The notes: generated by a model from the sequence alone, not told the origin. Positions 34,535 to 47,594 are shown, numbered from the stretch's first letter. The stretch: DNA of 64,000 bases from Pochonia chlamydosporia 170 (GCF_001653235.2 NC_035790.1:4030001-4094000); one strand, 5' to 3'. Translations and numbers: made by a program.

Positions 34535-36715
34535 ATGTCGAGCAGACAGTTGCGGAAGCTCCAGCAACAAAAGGAGCTGGAGAAAGCTCAAGAACCCTCC
34601 CAAGAATCCGATATAAGCGACACAGACGAGCCGGTTAAAACGGCGTCGAAACCACGACCGAATCTTTTCGCGGCTTTAGGAGGCGAAGAGGAAGAGGAAG
34701 AGGAGGAGGAAGAGGATAACGACGTGCCGTTGGAGCCGCAGGAACCGAGTCCAGAAGTAGCAACCAGTACAAAAAAAAGCAAGAAGAAGAAAAAGAAGGG
34801 TAAGAAGAAGGCAGCTGTAGTTGAGGATCAAGACCCCGACGAGGATGAGATTGACAGGGCGATCAAGGAGTTGAAGCTGAGTTCTGGGAACGGTTCTGGC
34901 GACGGCGATGGACAGGAGAGCGCGGTAACTAGGCCGCGAAAGAAGATGAATGAACTTCTGTCCATTAATCCTTATCACTTGAAGGATATCAACGAGATGA
35001 GGAACCTGTTTGGCAGGGACATTATTGACTCTGCGAACGCGGAGGAGCGGCAGGAGCAGCAGCAGAGTCGGCGGAGGAGGAACATGCCTCGGGAGGTGGA
35101 CCTGGAGACCTATCTACGGGAAGCTCCTGGGGCGAAGAAGCTGTCCGAGGTGTCGCTGCGGCGGAATCTGTTTATTCAGGGGAGGGAGCATTGGCCGCGT
35201 GCGTCGGCGGGTGGCCTGACGATGGGGGAGGTGAAAAAGTCGGAGGATGGGCTGTCTACGGAATATGCGTACTTGCATGGGAAGGATTACGATGCTGCGC
35301 AGGGTGTGTTTTGGGCGTTTGTGCAGATTGGAGATCCGATGCGGATGGTGCATTTGCTCAAGGAGATTCGTAAGTACATCATTTCCTTGGGAAAGAATGT
35401 TCTAGCTGATACGAAGTGATGTCTAGCATATCATGTCTCTACGCTCCTGCAAGTAAGTAGTGTAGCGAAGCAGGACCAAAATATGGCGCTGGCAGCAGAA
35501 CTCTGTGAACGGGCGCTCTTCACGTTTGGCCGGGTAGCTACGTCTGCGTTTCGACAGGATGTTGAGCATGGCCGTGCTCGCTTGGACTTTCGACGGCCGG
35601 AGAATCGTCAGTTTTGGCTCGCTGGGTATCACTACCTGCGAAGCTTGATACGAAAAGGGGCGTATAGGACAGCCCTGGAGTGGGCGAAGCTTTTATATTC
35701 GTTGGATCCGCAAGATCCGTATGCGATGAGGCACTACATTCACTTTTTGGCAGTTCGCGCCTACGAGTCAAAGTGGTTGGTTGAGTTTCTGGACCAAATG
35801 GCCCTCGTGGCAGATCATCCGGACATGATATATCTGCGGCAGAGTCTGGTGCCCGCCAAGCTGCAGATGGGTGATACCGACGGTGCTAGGGAGCTTCTTG
35901 AACATGGAATCAGGACGGTACCGTGGCTGTATTGCGCCCTGTTTCAAGAGTTGAATCTCGATACGCCGCCGTCGATATGGGGCATCAACGCCGACTCGGA
36001 CTCCAGAAACTTCTGGGTGAAGCTGTACATTTACCAGGCTAAGGAGCTTTGGAACAATGGGCAATCAACACCCTTCTTGCAGCAGGTGGCTCAGAGCGTG
36101 GAGAAAGTTGATGCGAAGGCTCTTCCTTCACAGGACCCGGCTGTCGATCGAGGTGCCACGAGATTAGCCTACCTCGAGGGTCAAACATCCCTGCTTGCCC
36201 TTGCGCCGCGCAACCTGCTGGACGTGCAGCCAAATTACGAATTCGACCCCTTACCACCACCCAAGGATGAGAATATTTTTACGGGTGAAAGCACACGATT
36301 ACCCTGGGGACGGGAGAGGGAGAACCAGGCACAGGACGACCAGCAGCACGGTCGTGCGGATGAATTAGTGGCCAGGATGCAGAATTTACTGGCTAGGCGA
36401 GGCGTGGCGCCTGGTGCTGGTGCTGGAGCAGGGGCAGCAGCACCAGGTGGAATGATGGGCATGGTGAATGCTGGCGGTGACGTGGATGACGAGGATGACG
36501 AGATCAGGGCCTTGAGGGCCGCAGATGATGAAGAGCTGCAGAGGGATATTGAGGCCCACATGAATTGGGGCACTGAGCAGGGTTTCTTGGGTACGTTGAT
36601 GCAGTTGCTGGGCGTTGGGAGGCGAGCCAACGATGAGGGAGTCGATGAAGATGATCAAGGTGATGATGGGGATGGTCCTCCTGGTTCGTGGCCGGAGGAT
36701 ACAGATGCCAGGTAA
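34535..36715 (+). CDS. RQC1: Rqc1/TCF25 homologue, ribosome quality control complex subunit
   Basis: Exons 34535-35369 and 35427-36715 (57-nt intron, phase 1) give 707 residues. The N-terminus MSSRQLRKLQQQKELEK is typical of the family. It is followed by RPNLFAALGGEE, a long Glu run and a Lys-rich tract (SKKKKKKGKKKAA). The Tcf25 helical-repeat domain includes LLSINPYHLKDINEMRNLFG, then across the splice site KEIPYHVSTLLQVSSVAKQD, then RPENRQFWLAGYHYLRSLI. In yeast Rqc1 works with Ltn1 and Rqc2 on stalled 60S particles to ubiquitinate nascent chains. A short GTAAGT sequence at 35453 inside exon 2 is read as coding, because the 21 nt up to the next AG stay in frame and restore the family sequence. 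The TAA stop abuts an 18-bp palindrome. Confidence 0.92.
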
Positions 36716-39700
36716 CTACCTACCTAGGTAGGTATCTAAACTACCTACCTAGGTAAGTAGCTGGATGATAATAATCACTTGACGTCCAACTACGTATGTA
36801 GGAGAAACTTTTCATGTCGTCCCACGATAATGCGCTACAACTGTGGACGGTGAGCTTGAAAGCTAAACGGGTCTACGTAAAGCCGTACTAGGACGTCCCC
36901 CCAACGACTATTTTGTACCCTGTGGGATCCAGCAACCTCAATGCAGTAAAGCAGTGTTGCAGGAACTGTTAAAGCTCGTGGAACAACACATGTTCAGTTA
37001 TTTTCCGTCACATTGCTAGTACTAGTATCAACATTGCGGAGAACAAAAGCTTTGGTTCGGATTGTCGCCGACGTAAGCGGATCTTTGATAGCCCACATTG
37101 CCGGGGTAAGGGAAGAAGAGAAAAGACTGGATGAAAGAAATAAAATGAGAAATGCAAACACATGCACACAAAAGCTAAAATGTGAAAACTGCAAAAATTT
37201 CAAGGCAAGGGACGCTTGTTTGCTTCCCAGCATAAAGTGGCCATGCCACACATGGCAGGTGAAGCCCCAGAACACCAGTGGGAGACGAAGAGAAGGCCGC
37301 TAGAGAGTTTGAGAGTGTCAATCCCAAGGTCGCATTCTCACCCTCCTTGCCTTCAAGCCCCCGAGGTTTGTTTCGGATATCTAGGTGTGCGTAGTACTGC
37401 TCCGTACTAATGCTGACCCTTGGCAAAACAGCAAAGATCACCACATATCAGCAGCTTCTTCACCGGATAATTAGGTCACCGGTTAGTCTGAATCGCTACA
37501 CAATCGGTATTGCTTTCATTGGTGGCTCCCCCCTCCCATTGACTTGCATTTGGGAAAGGAGGGGATGGATATTTGGATAAATCCAGAGATATCGACTGTA
37601 GCTGGCTGGGTGGCTCGTCCAGGAGAAACTAGCGTATTATTCCGAGACAATGCGGGCTAATTGTATGGAGTACCGTGCCATCCATGGCTTTTGTTTGTGC
37701 TCTTTCATCTGTCATGGCGGGGGCCCTTGGCCAGGCGCCGGGTTAAAGATGCTGCGATGAGGGGCTAAATTGGCTTTTAACAGACGCCCCATGGTCAGTG
37801 CAGAGAAACATCGTCGTAAATATAGAAGCGGCAGATTAAAAAGATGAAAAGAAGTATGATCATCGCCGTTCTGTAGATAAAAATAATAACCCTGTGCTGT
37901 TCGTGTTGTGTTTGTGTGGGCCATCTTGATGGCGGAGAAAAGGTGGCGATTTATCATGGACCAGTTCGAAACATATCCAGTCGGGTTTGACATCAAAACC
38001 TCTCAATCTCCATGCCCTGGGCCTAACAGCAAATGTGCCGCCGCCGCGTGTTTCTCTGCTCAAGCTACTTGACCTCCTCACGACCGGACTCGGTTGAGGG
38101 TCACACTGACCATGCACGGTATGGAGTGCCAGACAGAAATCGGTTGCGTTGGATCCTACTCTGTATTACATGAAGACTCGGCTTCGGGTCAGTGTTGGTC
38201 GAAGTAGTACCGGCGTACTGCAGATCTCGTAAATGATAGGGCTCAAGTGAAGCTGTGTCTTTCTGCATCAGTCAACCACTCAACTGGAGTAAAACATTGC
38301 GTCTGTGTCTGTGTCCTCTGTGCAGAGTAGTACGCATGTTGGTTGTGGATAAGAAAGCAACGGCCAACATGCATACCAAGACATGGGGGTTTGCCTCGCT
38401 CGTTTGTCTTTACGGCCGAGACGATGGCCCTGGAGGCGGGGCAGAAGTGTCGGAAAGGTGATATTGAGTAGCTATCATTGAACCCAATTCTTCAAATTGA
38501 TTGTTTCCCGAGATCGCACAGCATTTCAACTCCGAAACCCGCGCTTTCTTCAGAGCTGTATTCGGAAGATGTGCTCGTTCCGATGACCAGGAGCTTTGAC
38601 AAAGGACGAGGACAGCCAAGTACCAAGTGGTATAAATGATGTCAACGAGCAACAGCTGTGCGTACCTGGGCACCTAAGTAGGTAGTCATGGCTCGCGAGC
38701 TACAACTAACAAGAAGAAGAGCAGCGGAATACCACCTTCTTCACTTTTCAGCGACCCCCTGTTGACTGTGTCGTGGAAGATCTTGGGGTTCTGATGGTAC
38801 AGTTTTATTTGCAGATTGAACTCTTTCCTCTTTCAGCGGCCTCTCCGTTATGGACATAGCCGGCGTGGGAAGAACGGGCCAACTGTGTGGCTGATATTGT
38901 TTGCTGGAAGTCGACAAGATGCTCCCGTCCCCCTCCTTGCCCTGTGACTGGTCACTTTTCCGAGGCCGAGGTCCGGGAAAGAGACGACGATGGTTTACAG
39001 AGCCCACTGCTAAAACACCACTACTGTTGTGCCATGCCGTGGTTCAAGTTTTACGGTATCGCGCGAGCGCCAAGTCATCATCGTTGTTAGTTGAAACTCT
39101 CACAAGCCTTGACGGCCGTGGTAAAAATGAACACCAAGTGTCTCCTGCCAATGCGACCGGCTAGTCCAGCTGACAAGACTCTGAGGACTGTGTCAGCAAG
39201 TGCGCTCAGGTCTCACGGAAACTCCCGTTCCTTTGAACACAGAGTTTCAGCGAACCCTTTACCGACGGTGACAGCGCTCTAGCCGGGATGTTTGATGAGA
39301 ATGATGAAGATGATGACGACCGGTCAGGGCGACAGTATCCTTGCTATGGTTTGGAGAGATCTAGTGGCCAGCAGGTGCTCGTAATGTGCCGTGGTGCAGT
39401 GTCCATTTTTCCATGCGGCTGCATGACGGTATCGCTAGCTTTGTCCTGATTAGGCAGCCCAAGAAGGTTTCCGCCTCGATGCCCCAGCAGGCGACTCCGC
39501 CAACGATCTGGAGGGAAAGGATGGAAAAGGCACACCATCAAGAGGGGTTTTTGGGGGAAACATCGCAGGTCGGGTGGAAAGCTTGATTGCTGATCTGTGG
39601 TCCGCGGCGCGCCCTCCGCCAGAAATGACCAGAAAGGAGTTTGGTGTGAGATTCGGTCGACATCCATCCAGACTGCAGCTAAATGGCGCAATCATATTCG

Positions 39701-42700
39701 AACCGCAAATTTGGCTCAGCAAGACCAAGTAAGTCGGAGCAATCAGAGTCCTCTCCAACAGGGAGGCTTCAGGTACACACCTGGCGACGGTGACCTGTTT
39801 TCCGGGGGATATCCTCGCCATGTTCATGGTACAAATGCGTCTTGGAAGACCTGCTCCGTACCATGGGACTCGGGTCGTGCTTGGCAACTCCTTGGCACCA
39901 TATGCAGGATCCTTGGACGCCCTGGGGGCCATGCGGCGGCGGAGGCGCCCATTCAATGTGGTCGCACGAGGACTCGGCCATGGACAGACGGCCTGAACGG
40001 GGGTCAATGACAAGATGGGGACCAGCGACTGCACCAAGATACGGCGCAACTGACCTGTACCGACGGGCGGGCACCAGGAGAAGTTAGGCGTACTTGGCTA
40101 GGGTTGGCTGTTGGTTGCCTGTGATATGTCATCCTTCGCCACCACCCCTGCTTCAAATGTGCGAGAGCCGACCGAGTGCCTGCTTGTCTTGGTCTGGTTG
40201 GATTTGGGTCCATGCACCTTTGATACTGGTCAGCCATGGGGGCAAGCCAAGTTTTGTGTCCACATACATGTTCGAGCGCATGTACTTCACGTAATAGTGT
40301 TAGAGGCCCCCCTTGGATTTGAAAACAAAAAACAAAAAGTCCTAATCTTGAGGAAATATCCCTGGATTTGGTGTTGTTGGTTCCGCCGGAACATATGTGA
40401 CGCGAAATTTCCCACAAACCTTCATCACCCTCATTGGAAAGTCTCTGAACCTTTTGGTCTGGTGGCTTTCTGCATGTAACTCCAAACAGGGGGGGACCCC
40501 CGACCGATTCGGCCGAGGCGCTGGCGTCGCCGACGGATCGTCTGCAGTCCCGGGTCAACTGAAGGGCTATGGGTGCATTCTGGCCGCCCAGTAATGTTGG
40601 GTAAGTTTGCCGAAGTGAAATTGATTGCGCAAGAGAAGAGAGCCTTCGTTGCCGTAATTCCGCTGATTCACACACCCTCTTGGCTGAGAAGGACACCCCA
40701 ATCGCCGCTCGACTGCATGAGCTGGACGTTCGGAGTAGTCTGCACCGTTTTAACATGGGCGCTTCGCTGCAGCTTGGGAACACCAAGATTCAGCTTTTGT
40801 GTCTCATTACGACTTCAGAGTTAGCGACCAGGTGGAAAACCAGATTCAGCAAGTTGGCCGATGGGACAAACACACCAGAAACCGACCCGGCATCTCGCAT
40901 GCATAGTCCCATGTTCATTTCGATAATGTGTCCTGCGTGGTCCGTTTTCTACAGGGACGTAGTCAGTGGTAGTATAAGCAGCCTGTCATCAGCATGCCGT
41001 CAGGTGGGAAGCAATAGTCACTCAGGTTGCCGCAAGCTTGAAATTGCAGCCTACCTCTATCAATTATCCACACCCGAAACGCGTAGGCCGTGAACGCAAA
41101 CAAGCAGAATGGTGGCACGAGCTGGCCATTCCGAAGATTTCGAGCCGAAGCCGTTTTGCTTGCTTGGAGAGAAGGGGTGATTTGGAGCCCACGGTTGCTA
41201 GCACTGGCTGTAAATGGCCCCAGTCGATTCTAGGTCATCCTCGTCTGCCTCATAACTACTTCTACCAGCACTGGCAGGGACAATGCAATAGCAGCCTGTG
41301 TTAGATGAGAATCGGACGTGTATCGTTCATCATACTCAGGTGATCGTCCATCCATTCGCTGCTTTTTTCCTGTCGCCCCCGAAAAAAACTGGTCGGGGCC
41401 TTGTTGCTCAAAGCCTCAATCTCTCGGCCGTTCATCATCAGGTGGTCCCCACTCCATGCACATTCCGATGGGGCCACCTGGAGAACAGAGCTTGGGCTTG
41501 GGAGGACTAGTTTGTGTAATTCGACGAAGAAAGGAAAGGAGGAAAAAAAAAAAAGACTTGAGTAGACCGGACCACGGACTGGCTGGGGACGACATGCAAG
41601 AAACTGGAGAACAGTCAACCATCTTTGATTGACATGGGACAAGATGCAAATCTTGGTTGCAGGGACTTCCATGTCGACTCGCCTCGCGCCCCAGTGGACG
41701 GAGCTGACTTGGGCAAGTGCGCACCAGAGCAACAGGCGCACCTGGCGCACTTGCCAGCTGGAGCTTGCTGTCCATACCCACCAGCCAGTTGACCAGACGA
41801 GACCAGACAGTGACTTTGCTTGACTGGCCCTTGGCGCTCGCTGTGCTAGACCAGACCAGACATGATGTGCTCAGGTCAGCGGACCGTTGGAGCAAATAAT
41901 GCAAACGTATTAGGGCCAACTATTTGACTAGTACCAGACTCCATCACAGCACAAGACTTTCCCCAATACTACTCTGTACGCTGCGTCGTAATCTTGATCT
42001 CGTGCACCATCATTTCATGCTCATGTTCCGTTCGGGTTAAGCCTTGGTTTGGGCCTTGGGGATCTTCCAGCCAGGAAGCCGCGACCAACTGAGTCCACTT
42101 TCGATCACCCAGTGCCTGTGTTGCTCCTGCCCGCTCCTGCTTAGAATCGCTTCCGTCCAGTCCAGTCTGGTCCTCCTGCAGCTGCAGCCCAACGACGACA
42201 TCCCTTTTCTCTCGCTCTCTGTCTCTCATCTCACTTTTTGATCCTTGCTCATCCTGTCCAAAATATCAGACCAGACTCAGTCTTCCCACATTCCCACCCT
42301 GTTGACGCTTCCAGACGCATGTTGGCTGCTGCCTGTTGTGCGAGTGCAGCACGAATATCGGCCGCTTTTTGCTCTCTCGGCCGACACGTCTTGGGTGCAG
42401 GCCGAAACTTCCCACGCCTCTCGTACTTTGTCTCCATTCTAGCTCGACTCCGTTTCAAACTAGTGGCAGGCATTCGTTGTCGCTCGACCCACACAACCTT
42501 GTTCGCTGGCTCCAAGTTACCTTGGCTTGGTTTGCCTTGTCCGACCAGAGGCGTGCCACCCTGACCGACCTACACAGACAAACGAGTGCCCCAAGCATAC
42601 TCGCTATTTTCTACCGGCTGCAATCTTCCCAGCACCAGCGTCTCCTTCCTGCATCTCTTTTTCTTTTGAGCATGGCGGATTTCGACAGGCGCACAAAGTC

Positions 42701-43079
42701 CAACGGAAAATAACACTAGAACGGAAAAGAAAAAGAAGCTTTTGGGCGCATCGGCGCACTCTGTTTTGCAACCAGACACAATCCGACGAACGACACCGGC
42801 AACCCAGCCCACGCTGCCTCCCCTTACACATCGTGGCCTCGACGCACCGACTGCCTGTCATAATTCACTGAAACGACCTCGTCCTACCGCTTGATTTGAC
42901 TTGATACTCTATTCTGGTCCTTGTCCGCCTCTTCCACCAGCATATCGACGTACAGAGCTTGTCCACGGGACGATGACCTAATGACTTGGCAGTACGACAT
43001 CAAAATCTGCCATCCTCGACTTGACCATTGCGCCGCTGTACCCGCCACCCACGACCAGCTACACCGCTCGAAATTGGAC
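36716..43079. other. 6.4 kb gene-free stretch upstream of the Zn2Cys6 factor
   Basis: No supported gene. The longest open frames (about 39450-40049 and 40004-40786 on the minus strand) have no recognisable domain, no regular codon bias and no consistent splice structure. The stretch holds a weak CCTAGG-type repeat (38662-38686) and clustered GACCAGAC elements (41791-41810, 41848-41861, 42267-42280). The last 900 bases before 43080 are C/T-rich and probably form the leader of the downstream gene. It has no transposon ends and no AT-rich decay typical of RIP. Confidence 0.5.
36717..36760. repeat. tandem CCTAGG palindromes
   Basis: An 18-bp perfect palindrome (TACCTACCTAGGTAGGTA, 36717-36734) is followed after six bases by a near-perfect second copy (36741-36760). 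It begins one base after the RQC1 stop codon. Confidence 0.8.
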
Positions 43080-45646
43080 ATGAGAGATATATTTACGGTG
43101 AAAAACGAAAACCTTTCGACTGCGATGCATGCCTTTCCAATGTCTGGAGACGCTGCCACAGCGGCCCCGGCCACTCACAAGCCGTCATCGACCGGCTCTA
43201 ACACCAGCTCATTCGAAAACACTTCCACGCAAATGCGAACACCACCGCAACAACATGCCGTTCATACGCCACCACAAGGAACTGGGGCACAGCCGCTTGG
43301 AATTTCACAGCAGCAGCAGCAGCAACAACAACAACAACAGCAAAGAAGTGTTAAGCGACCAAGGCCAGTCAAGTCTTGTACGGAATGTCGGAAGCGGAAA
43401 CTGCGATGCGACCGTCTTTTACCATGCTCCCAATGTCAAAAGTCCACTCGCATCTGCAAATATGCTGCTGATCATGACCCAGCAAATCTGTCAGACGGCT
43501 CCGACACGGAACCGGTAGATATTAATCGACCAAATAAACGCAGCTGTCCACCAGGTACGGCTAATCCGAACAACGTTACGAACAACGACACTGCCACAAC
43601 GCCCGCCAAAAATGGCGGGTCACCAGGGATGCCGATGCTGGAGGATTTGTCTTTGCGGATGGAGCGATTGGAGAGGCACATGCAGGGCCGTAGTCCTGCC
43701 CCAACAGATACCAGTGGTGGCAGAATATTGTATGCGGCTAGCGACACTGTCAGAGGACTTTCGGTCAAGAGCGGCGGTATGACGACTAGATTCTTCGGAC
43801 AACACAGCCCACGAGTGATGCTGAATGTGGTATGTGATTCCTGTTGTTACAGGGTTTTACGTGGCTTCAAGTACTAAACTCTTCTTTGCTGCTCCTTTAG
43901 TTTCCCGAAGCTCGGGCTTATTTAATGGGCCAGCATCGAGGCCACGCATCCGATGACCTTCTCAAAAGTTTTGGATTGTTACATAAACATAGACAAGACG
44001 AGCTGCACCTAGCCATGAAGCCCATAACGGTGTTTGTCGATTCTATGATGCCGGTGCAGAAACGCATGACAGACATTTTGCCCAAGAAAGAAATATGTGA
44101 CCGCCTCGTCACAATGTATTTTGATACCTCGGAGACGATATACAGAATTCTCCATGCAAGAACGTTTTATGATGCTTACAGCAAGTACTGGGACGGCAAG
44201 CTTCAGTCTGAGTCCTTCTTACCCCAGCTACTCTGCGTTTTGTCTGTCGCCTCCCGATTTGAAACCAAATCAAGAGGCATGGGCCATGAACGTAGTGAAG
44301 GGGTACACATCCCAACAGCGTGCGCCCTGGTTCAAAGCTGGCTGGACAACCTCAAAGGAAAACAGCTCGTCGACATCACCACTGTGCAGGTTCAAGTTTT
44401 ACTGATACACGCATCAAGAATGATCACACCTAGGCTACAGGACTCATGGAACAAACTGGGCTACGTTTTGCGACTCGCGATGAGCATGGGTATGCATCGA
44501 GATCCTACAGAGAGCGACCCTCGAATTCCTGTTTTCTGGGGCGAGATACGGCGCAGGCTCTGGTTCACGTTGGCAGACATGGACCTACACATGTCCATAG
44601 CTTGCAATATGCCTGCTTTGCTTCGCGATGGCGACTTCACATGCAAACCGCCAAGAAACCTCAACGATTCTGAGCTCTTCCCGGATATGCAAGACCTCCC
44701 CCCGACTCGGCCAATCGACCAGGAGACAGATAATCAGATGCAGGTGTATGCCGCCATAACACTGGCAGCTCGTATGAGAGTAGCGCCACTAGTCAATCGA
44801 ATTGATTCAATCCGTGACTATTCAGAAGTTTTGGATGTTGGAACAAAATTGGAACGGTTTCTGGACGACATCAACTACATCTTTCCGCGACAAGGATCGT
44901 ATAGCGTGGATCAAAAGAGCAAACAATGGCGAAGCCGAGTGATTCTCGACATGCATGTGAGACGACCACTTCTGGCGCTGTACCGTCCTTTGGCGCTTGG
45001 AGCACCAGATGTCCCAGCGGAAATATCGCGATCGTTTTTGAAATCATCCGTTGTGATTTTGAAATATCTCGATGAGCTGGACCCCACACAACCTTCATAC
45101 CCAGTGGTAGCGGAGATGTATCACCAAATCTTGAAGCCAGATATCATCTACTGCTCACTGAGTGTCTGCTATTACATTCAATCGGCCGTCCGCCAGAATT
45201 CTGATTCTGTCATTTTTAGTCAACATGGCGGGCCGAGTCTGTCGGTCGCACAAGGGGACGACATGTCAATGGTCTCTGCGGAAGTCGTGGTGCCTTGGTC
45301 ACCTGCGCGGCTGACATCCACCGTTCAAGAGAGTTTGGATCTACTCATCAAGCACATGGGTGGAGGCGACACCAAGGACATATTATGTCTCGCCGCTGTA
45401 CTTGAAACTGTTAAGACTGCAGAACCCAACGTTCAGGAGGTGACACGGAATCTCTATGCAGTACTGGATGCTTGTCTGAGATCGTCCGGCATACCAAAGG
45501 AAAAGCTTCACACAGTTTCAATGGATCACTATGGTGCAGATTCATACATGCACGGCCAACCAGCATATGGATACGCCAATAGTATGGGGTCAGGGGGTTC
45601 AGCCAGCAATCTTGCAGGCTGGATTCTCTGGGATGGGTGGGAATGA
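43080..45646 (+). CDS. Zn2Cys6 transcription factor with fungal-specific TF domain
   Basis: Exons 43080-43829 and 43901-45646 (71-nt intron, phase 0) give 831 residues. A 12-residue poly-Gln run (residues 77-88, mixed CAG/CAA) lies just before a basic patch and the DNA-binding domain CTECRKRKLRCDRLLPCSQC, which continues to Cys126. The spacing of Cys100, 103, 110, 116, 119 and 126 fits the C6 binuclear zinc consensus. A short heptad region (MLEDLSLRMERLERHMQG) follows as the likely dimerisation coil. The second exon is the fungal TF middle homology region: YFDTSETIYRILHARTFYD, SWNKLGYVLRLAMSMGMHRD and EIRRRLWFTLADMDLHMSI. The target genes are unknown and I do not recognise a characterised orthologue. 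The first in-frame ATG with good context (GACATG) is used; the frame stays open upstream, but only from a TTG. Confidence 0.88.
43308..43343 (+). repeat. CAG/CAA repeat coding poly-Gln
   Basis: Twelve glutamine codons (five CAG, five CAA, one CAG, one CAA) in the Zn2Cys6 factor. The mixed codons limit slippage but length variation between strains is plausible. Confidence 0.9.
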
Positions 45647-46347
45647 TGGGATCACCACGAGCTTGGTTGTACAATGAAGGTAGCTGGCTAAGCGAGAGGG
45701 AAACTGCCGGTGGAGTTTGTGGCTATCTATAAGCATGTCGACAAGAACAAGCCCTTTCAGATTAGGGAAATTTCTTGGATTCGATTTCTTGTTTAATTTT
45801 GTTCTTATTCCGGCACAAAACACAGCCTAGCGACATGGGTTGCTGGTGCATAGTGTCCCACACTGCAATTTACAGCCGTGTCGGCCATTTAAGCCTACAG
45901 GTCGGCATGATACCATAGTAATGAAGAGCCGGGCTCCAGGAGCTTGATATGGACGAGCCCGGTAACGGGCGCTACGGGTATCTTTTTTTTTTTTGAATTA
46001 TCATGGCATGGAGCATGAGATATTTTGGAGCAGATGTTGTTGATTTGAGCAGCGTGGCGAATATGGAATAGTCTACGTATGGTGCGTGGCTGTTTACACA
46101 TTGGATAAAGGATCAATGTCTGGGCAAAGCGATCGAGGGTAACCATTAGAGTGCATATTAGTTGATGATAAAAGATAATTGATACCAAAGCCCATGCTCA
46201 TGCCTATGATTGAATCATGACTCAGTTTTCCATTCTTTGAGACTGAAGCCACGACAGACACCTTCCCACGAATCCCAAAGCGCCTTGACAGATTTCCCAC
46301 CAGCTTAAAACCATAACATACATGTATCCATCTACAAACAAGTACGC
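45647..46347. other. convergent intergenic stretch
   Basis: 3' flanks of the Zn2Cys6 factor and the NmrA-like gene, with a short T run near 45985. Nothing else was seen. Confidence 0.5.
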
Positions 46348-47031
46348 CTAGTCAATAAGGACAGGCGATTTACCATCCCAAGTGTCCGTCTCAGCCGCCT
46401 CAACCATCCACCTCCCCAAAGCGCCTCTATTCGTAGTCGGATTCCACCCACATCCTTTACCATCATCGCTCAAGGCCTCCAAATCCCCGGCTTCCTGTCC
46501 ATCGACCAGCCTCGCCGCACGGGCTAACACGAACGTAAGACCACTCTGTCGAACAATCTCATCCATGTTATTGTGGCCCTGGAGGGTAAACCGCATGGCG
46601 GTGTGTTTGAAAATGAACCGAATGGGCATGGACATGGCCGGCTCCGAGGACCCCGCGCCCATGGACGAATTGACAATGATTTTGGGTAATTTTGATGCGG
46701 GAAACGTTGATTTGACGGCTGCTATGAGTGTTTCCATGGTCGATTCGAGAAAGTCGGCTGGAGAGTCTGGTGACAGGGCCGCAAAGGGGCTGTCGGATGT
46801 GCGTCGTAGACTGAGAGTTGATATTATTGCCTGGGGAAGTTGGGGGGTGGTGAGCGCCCTTTGGACGTCTGCTTGGGATGTTGGTGTTCCTTGGACGATG
46901 GTGAGGTTTGGGTGGGGGGTGAGTGAGGATGGGTTGCGGACAAGTGCGGTGACGGTGTGGTTGTTGGCGAGGGCGGCTTGGAGGGTGAGTTTGCCGTTGC
47001 GGCCGGTGCTGCCGGTGATGTAGATGTGCAT
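46348..47031 (-). CDS. NAD(P)-binding NmrA-like / atypical short-chain dehydrogenase
   Basis: Single exon of 227 residues starting MHIYITGSTGRNGKLTLQAA, a Rossmann fold with the GxxGxxG motif of atypical SDRs (residues 7-13), followed by a second strand VTALVRNPSSL. Further fold elements are QAIISTLSLRR, PKIIVNSSMGAG and SGLTFVLARAARLVDG, which match the NAD(P)-binding and C-terminal layout of the NmrA/HSCARG family. The active-site YxxxK of classical SDRs is absent, so a redox-sensing or isomerase-type role is as likely as dehydrogenation. The chosen ATG at 47031 places the first beta strand at residue 2, normal for the fold; in-frame codons upstream read a low-complexity Ser/Thr/His stretch. 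It is divergent from the thiolase gene, with 1.8 kb between them. Confidence 0.85.
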   Translation of the reverse strand: MHIYITGSTGRNGKLTLQAALANNHTVTALVRNPSSLTPHPNLTIVQGTPTSQADVQRALTTPQLPQAIISTLSLRRTSDSPFAALSPDSPADFLESTMETLIAAVKSTFPASKLPKIIVNSSMGAGSSEPAMSMPIRFIFKHTAMRFTLQGHNNMDEIVRQSGLTFVLARAARLVDGQEAGDLEALSDDGKGCGWNPTTNRGALGRWMVEAAETDTWDGKSPVLID

Positions 47032-47059
47032 TTTGAGATGAGGTGGGTGATGTATTGGA

Positions 47060-47126
47060 TGAGTGTGTGAGTGTGAGTGTACAAGTGCATGAGTGTGTGA
47101 GTCTGAGTGTATTGTGTATGAGTGGA
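47060..47126. repeat. GAGTGT-type microsatellite
   Basis: Imperfect repeats of GAGTGT/GTGAGT immediately upstream of the NmrA-like gene, i.e. in its probable leader. Confidence 0.8.
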
Positions 47127-47594
47127 TGGGTGGAAGGGAGGAAGGGACGGGATGATGTTTGTTTATATACATTTTGTGAAGAATTTTTAAGAAAACCTTG
47201 GGTGATTTTCTGTATTTGTCACAATTCGGACAATTGTGGTGAGATTCCTCCATACTCGGCCGACGAAGAGATGGCATTCGGAGCCGTGCAACTCGGCCGT
47301 GAGGGACGCAAAAATGGTGGGCGTCTTTTTGGAGAGTCGGCGCCGATGTGGGGCTTTCGGGAGCGATGATGCGCCGATTGAGTTTTGTTTTTTTTACAAA
47401 TTTGCCGCTGTGTAAGCATGGCTGTGGTAGGCTTTGCTTATTTTTCTTACAAGTAAGCTTACGGATGACGGATTAATGGTGTCTATTATGTATATTAGGG
47501 TAGTATTGAGAGTGTTGGCGGCGATATTGCATGCCTGTTGGTTAGATGTGTGCAGTCTGTGGAACATTGGAAGGCAGGACACAGTCATGGCCCT

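Noticed and set aside
35453..35473. Possible second short intron in RQC1 (GTAAGT to CAG).
   Set aside because: Only 21 nt, below any spliceosomal minimum; reading through is in frame and restores family sequence.
39450..40786. Two overlapping minus-strand open frames of about 200 and 260 codons.
   Set aside because: They overlap each other in different frames, have no domain, no codon bias and no splice-consistent extension. They are best explained as chance in GC-rich DNA.
42921..43079. Upstream extension of the Zn2Cys6 factor frame.
   Set aside because: It opens with TTG, not ATG, and the translated segment looks like leader sequence.
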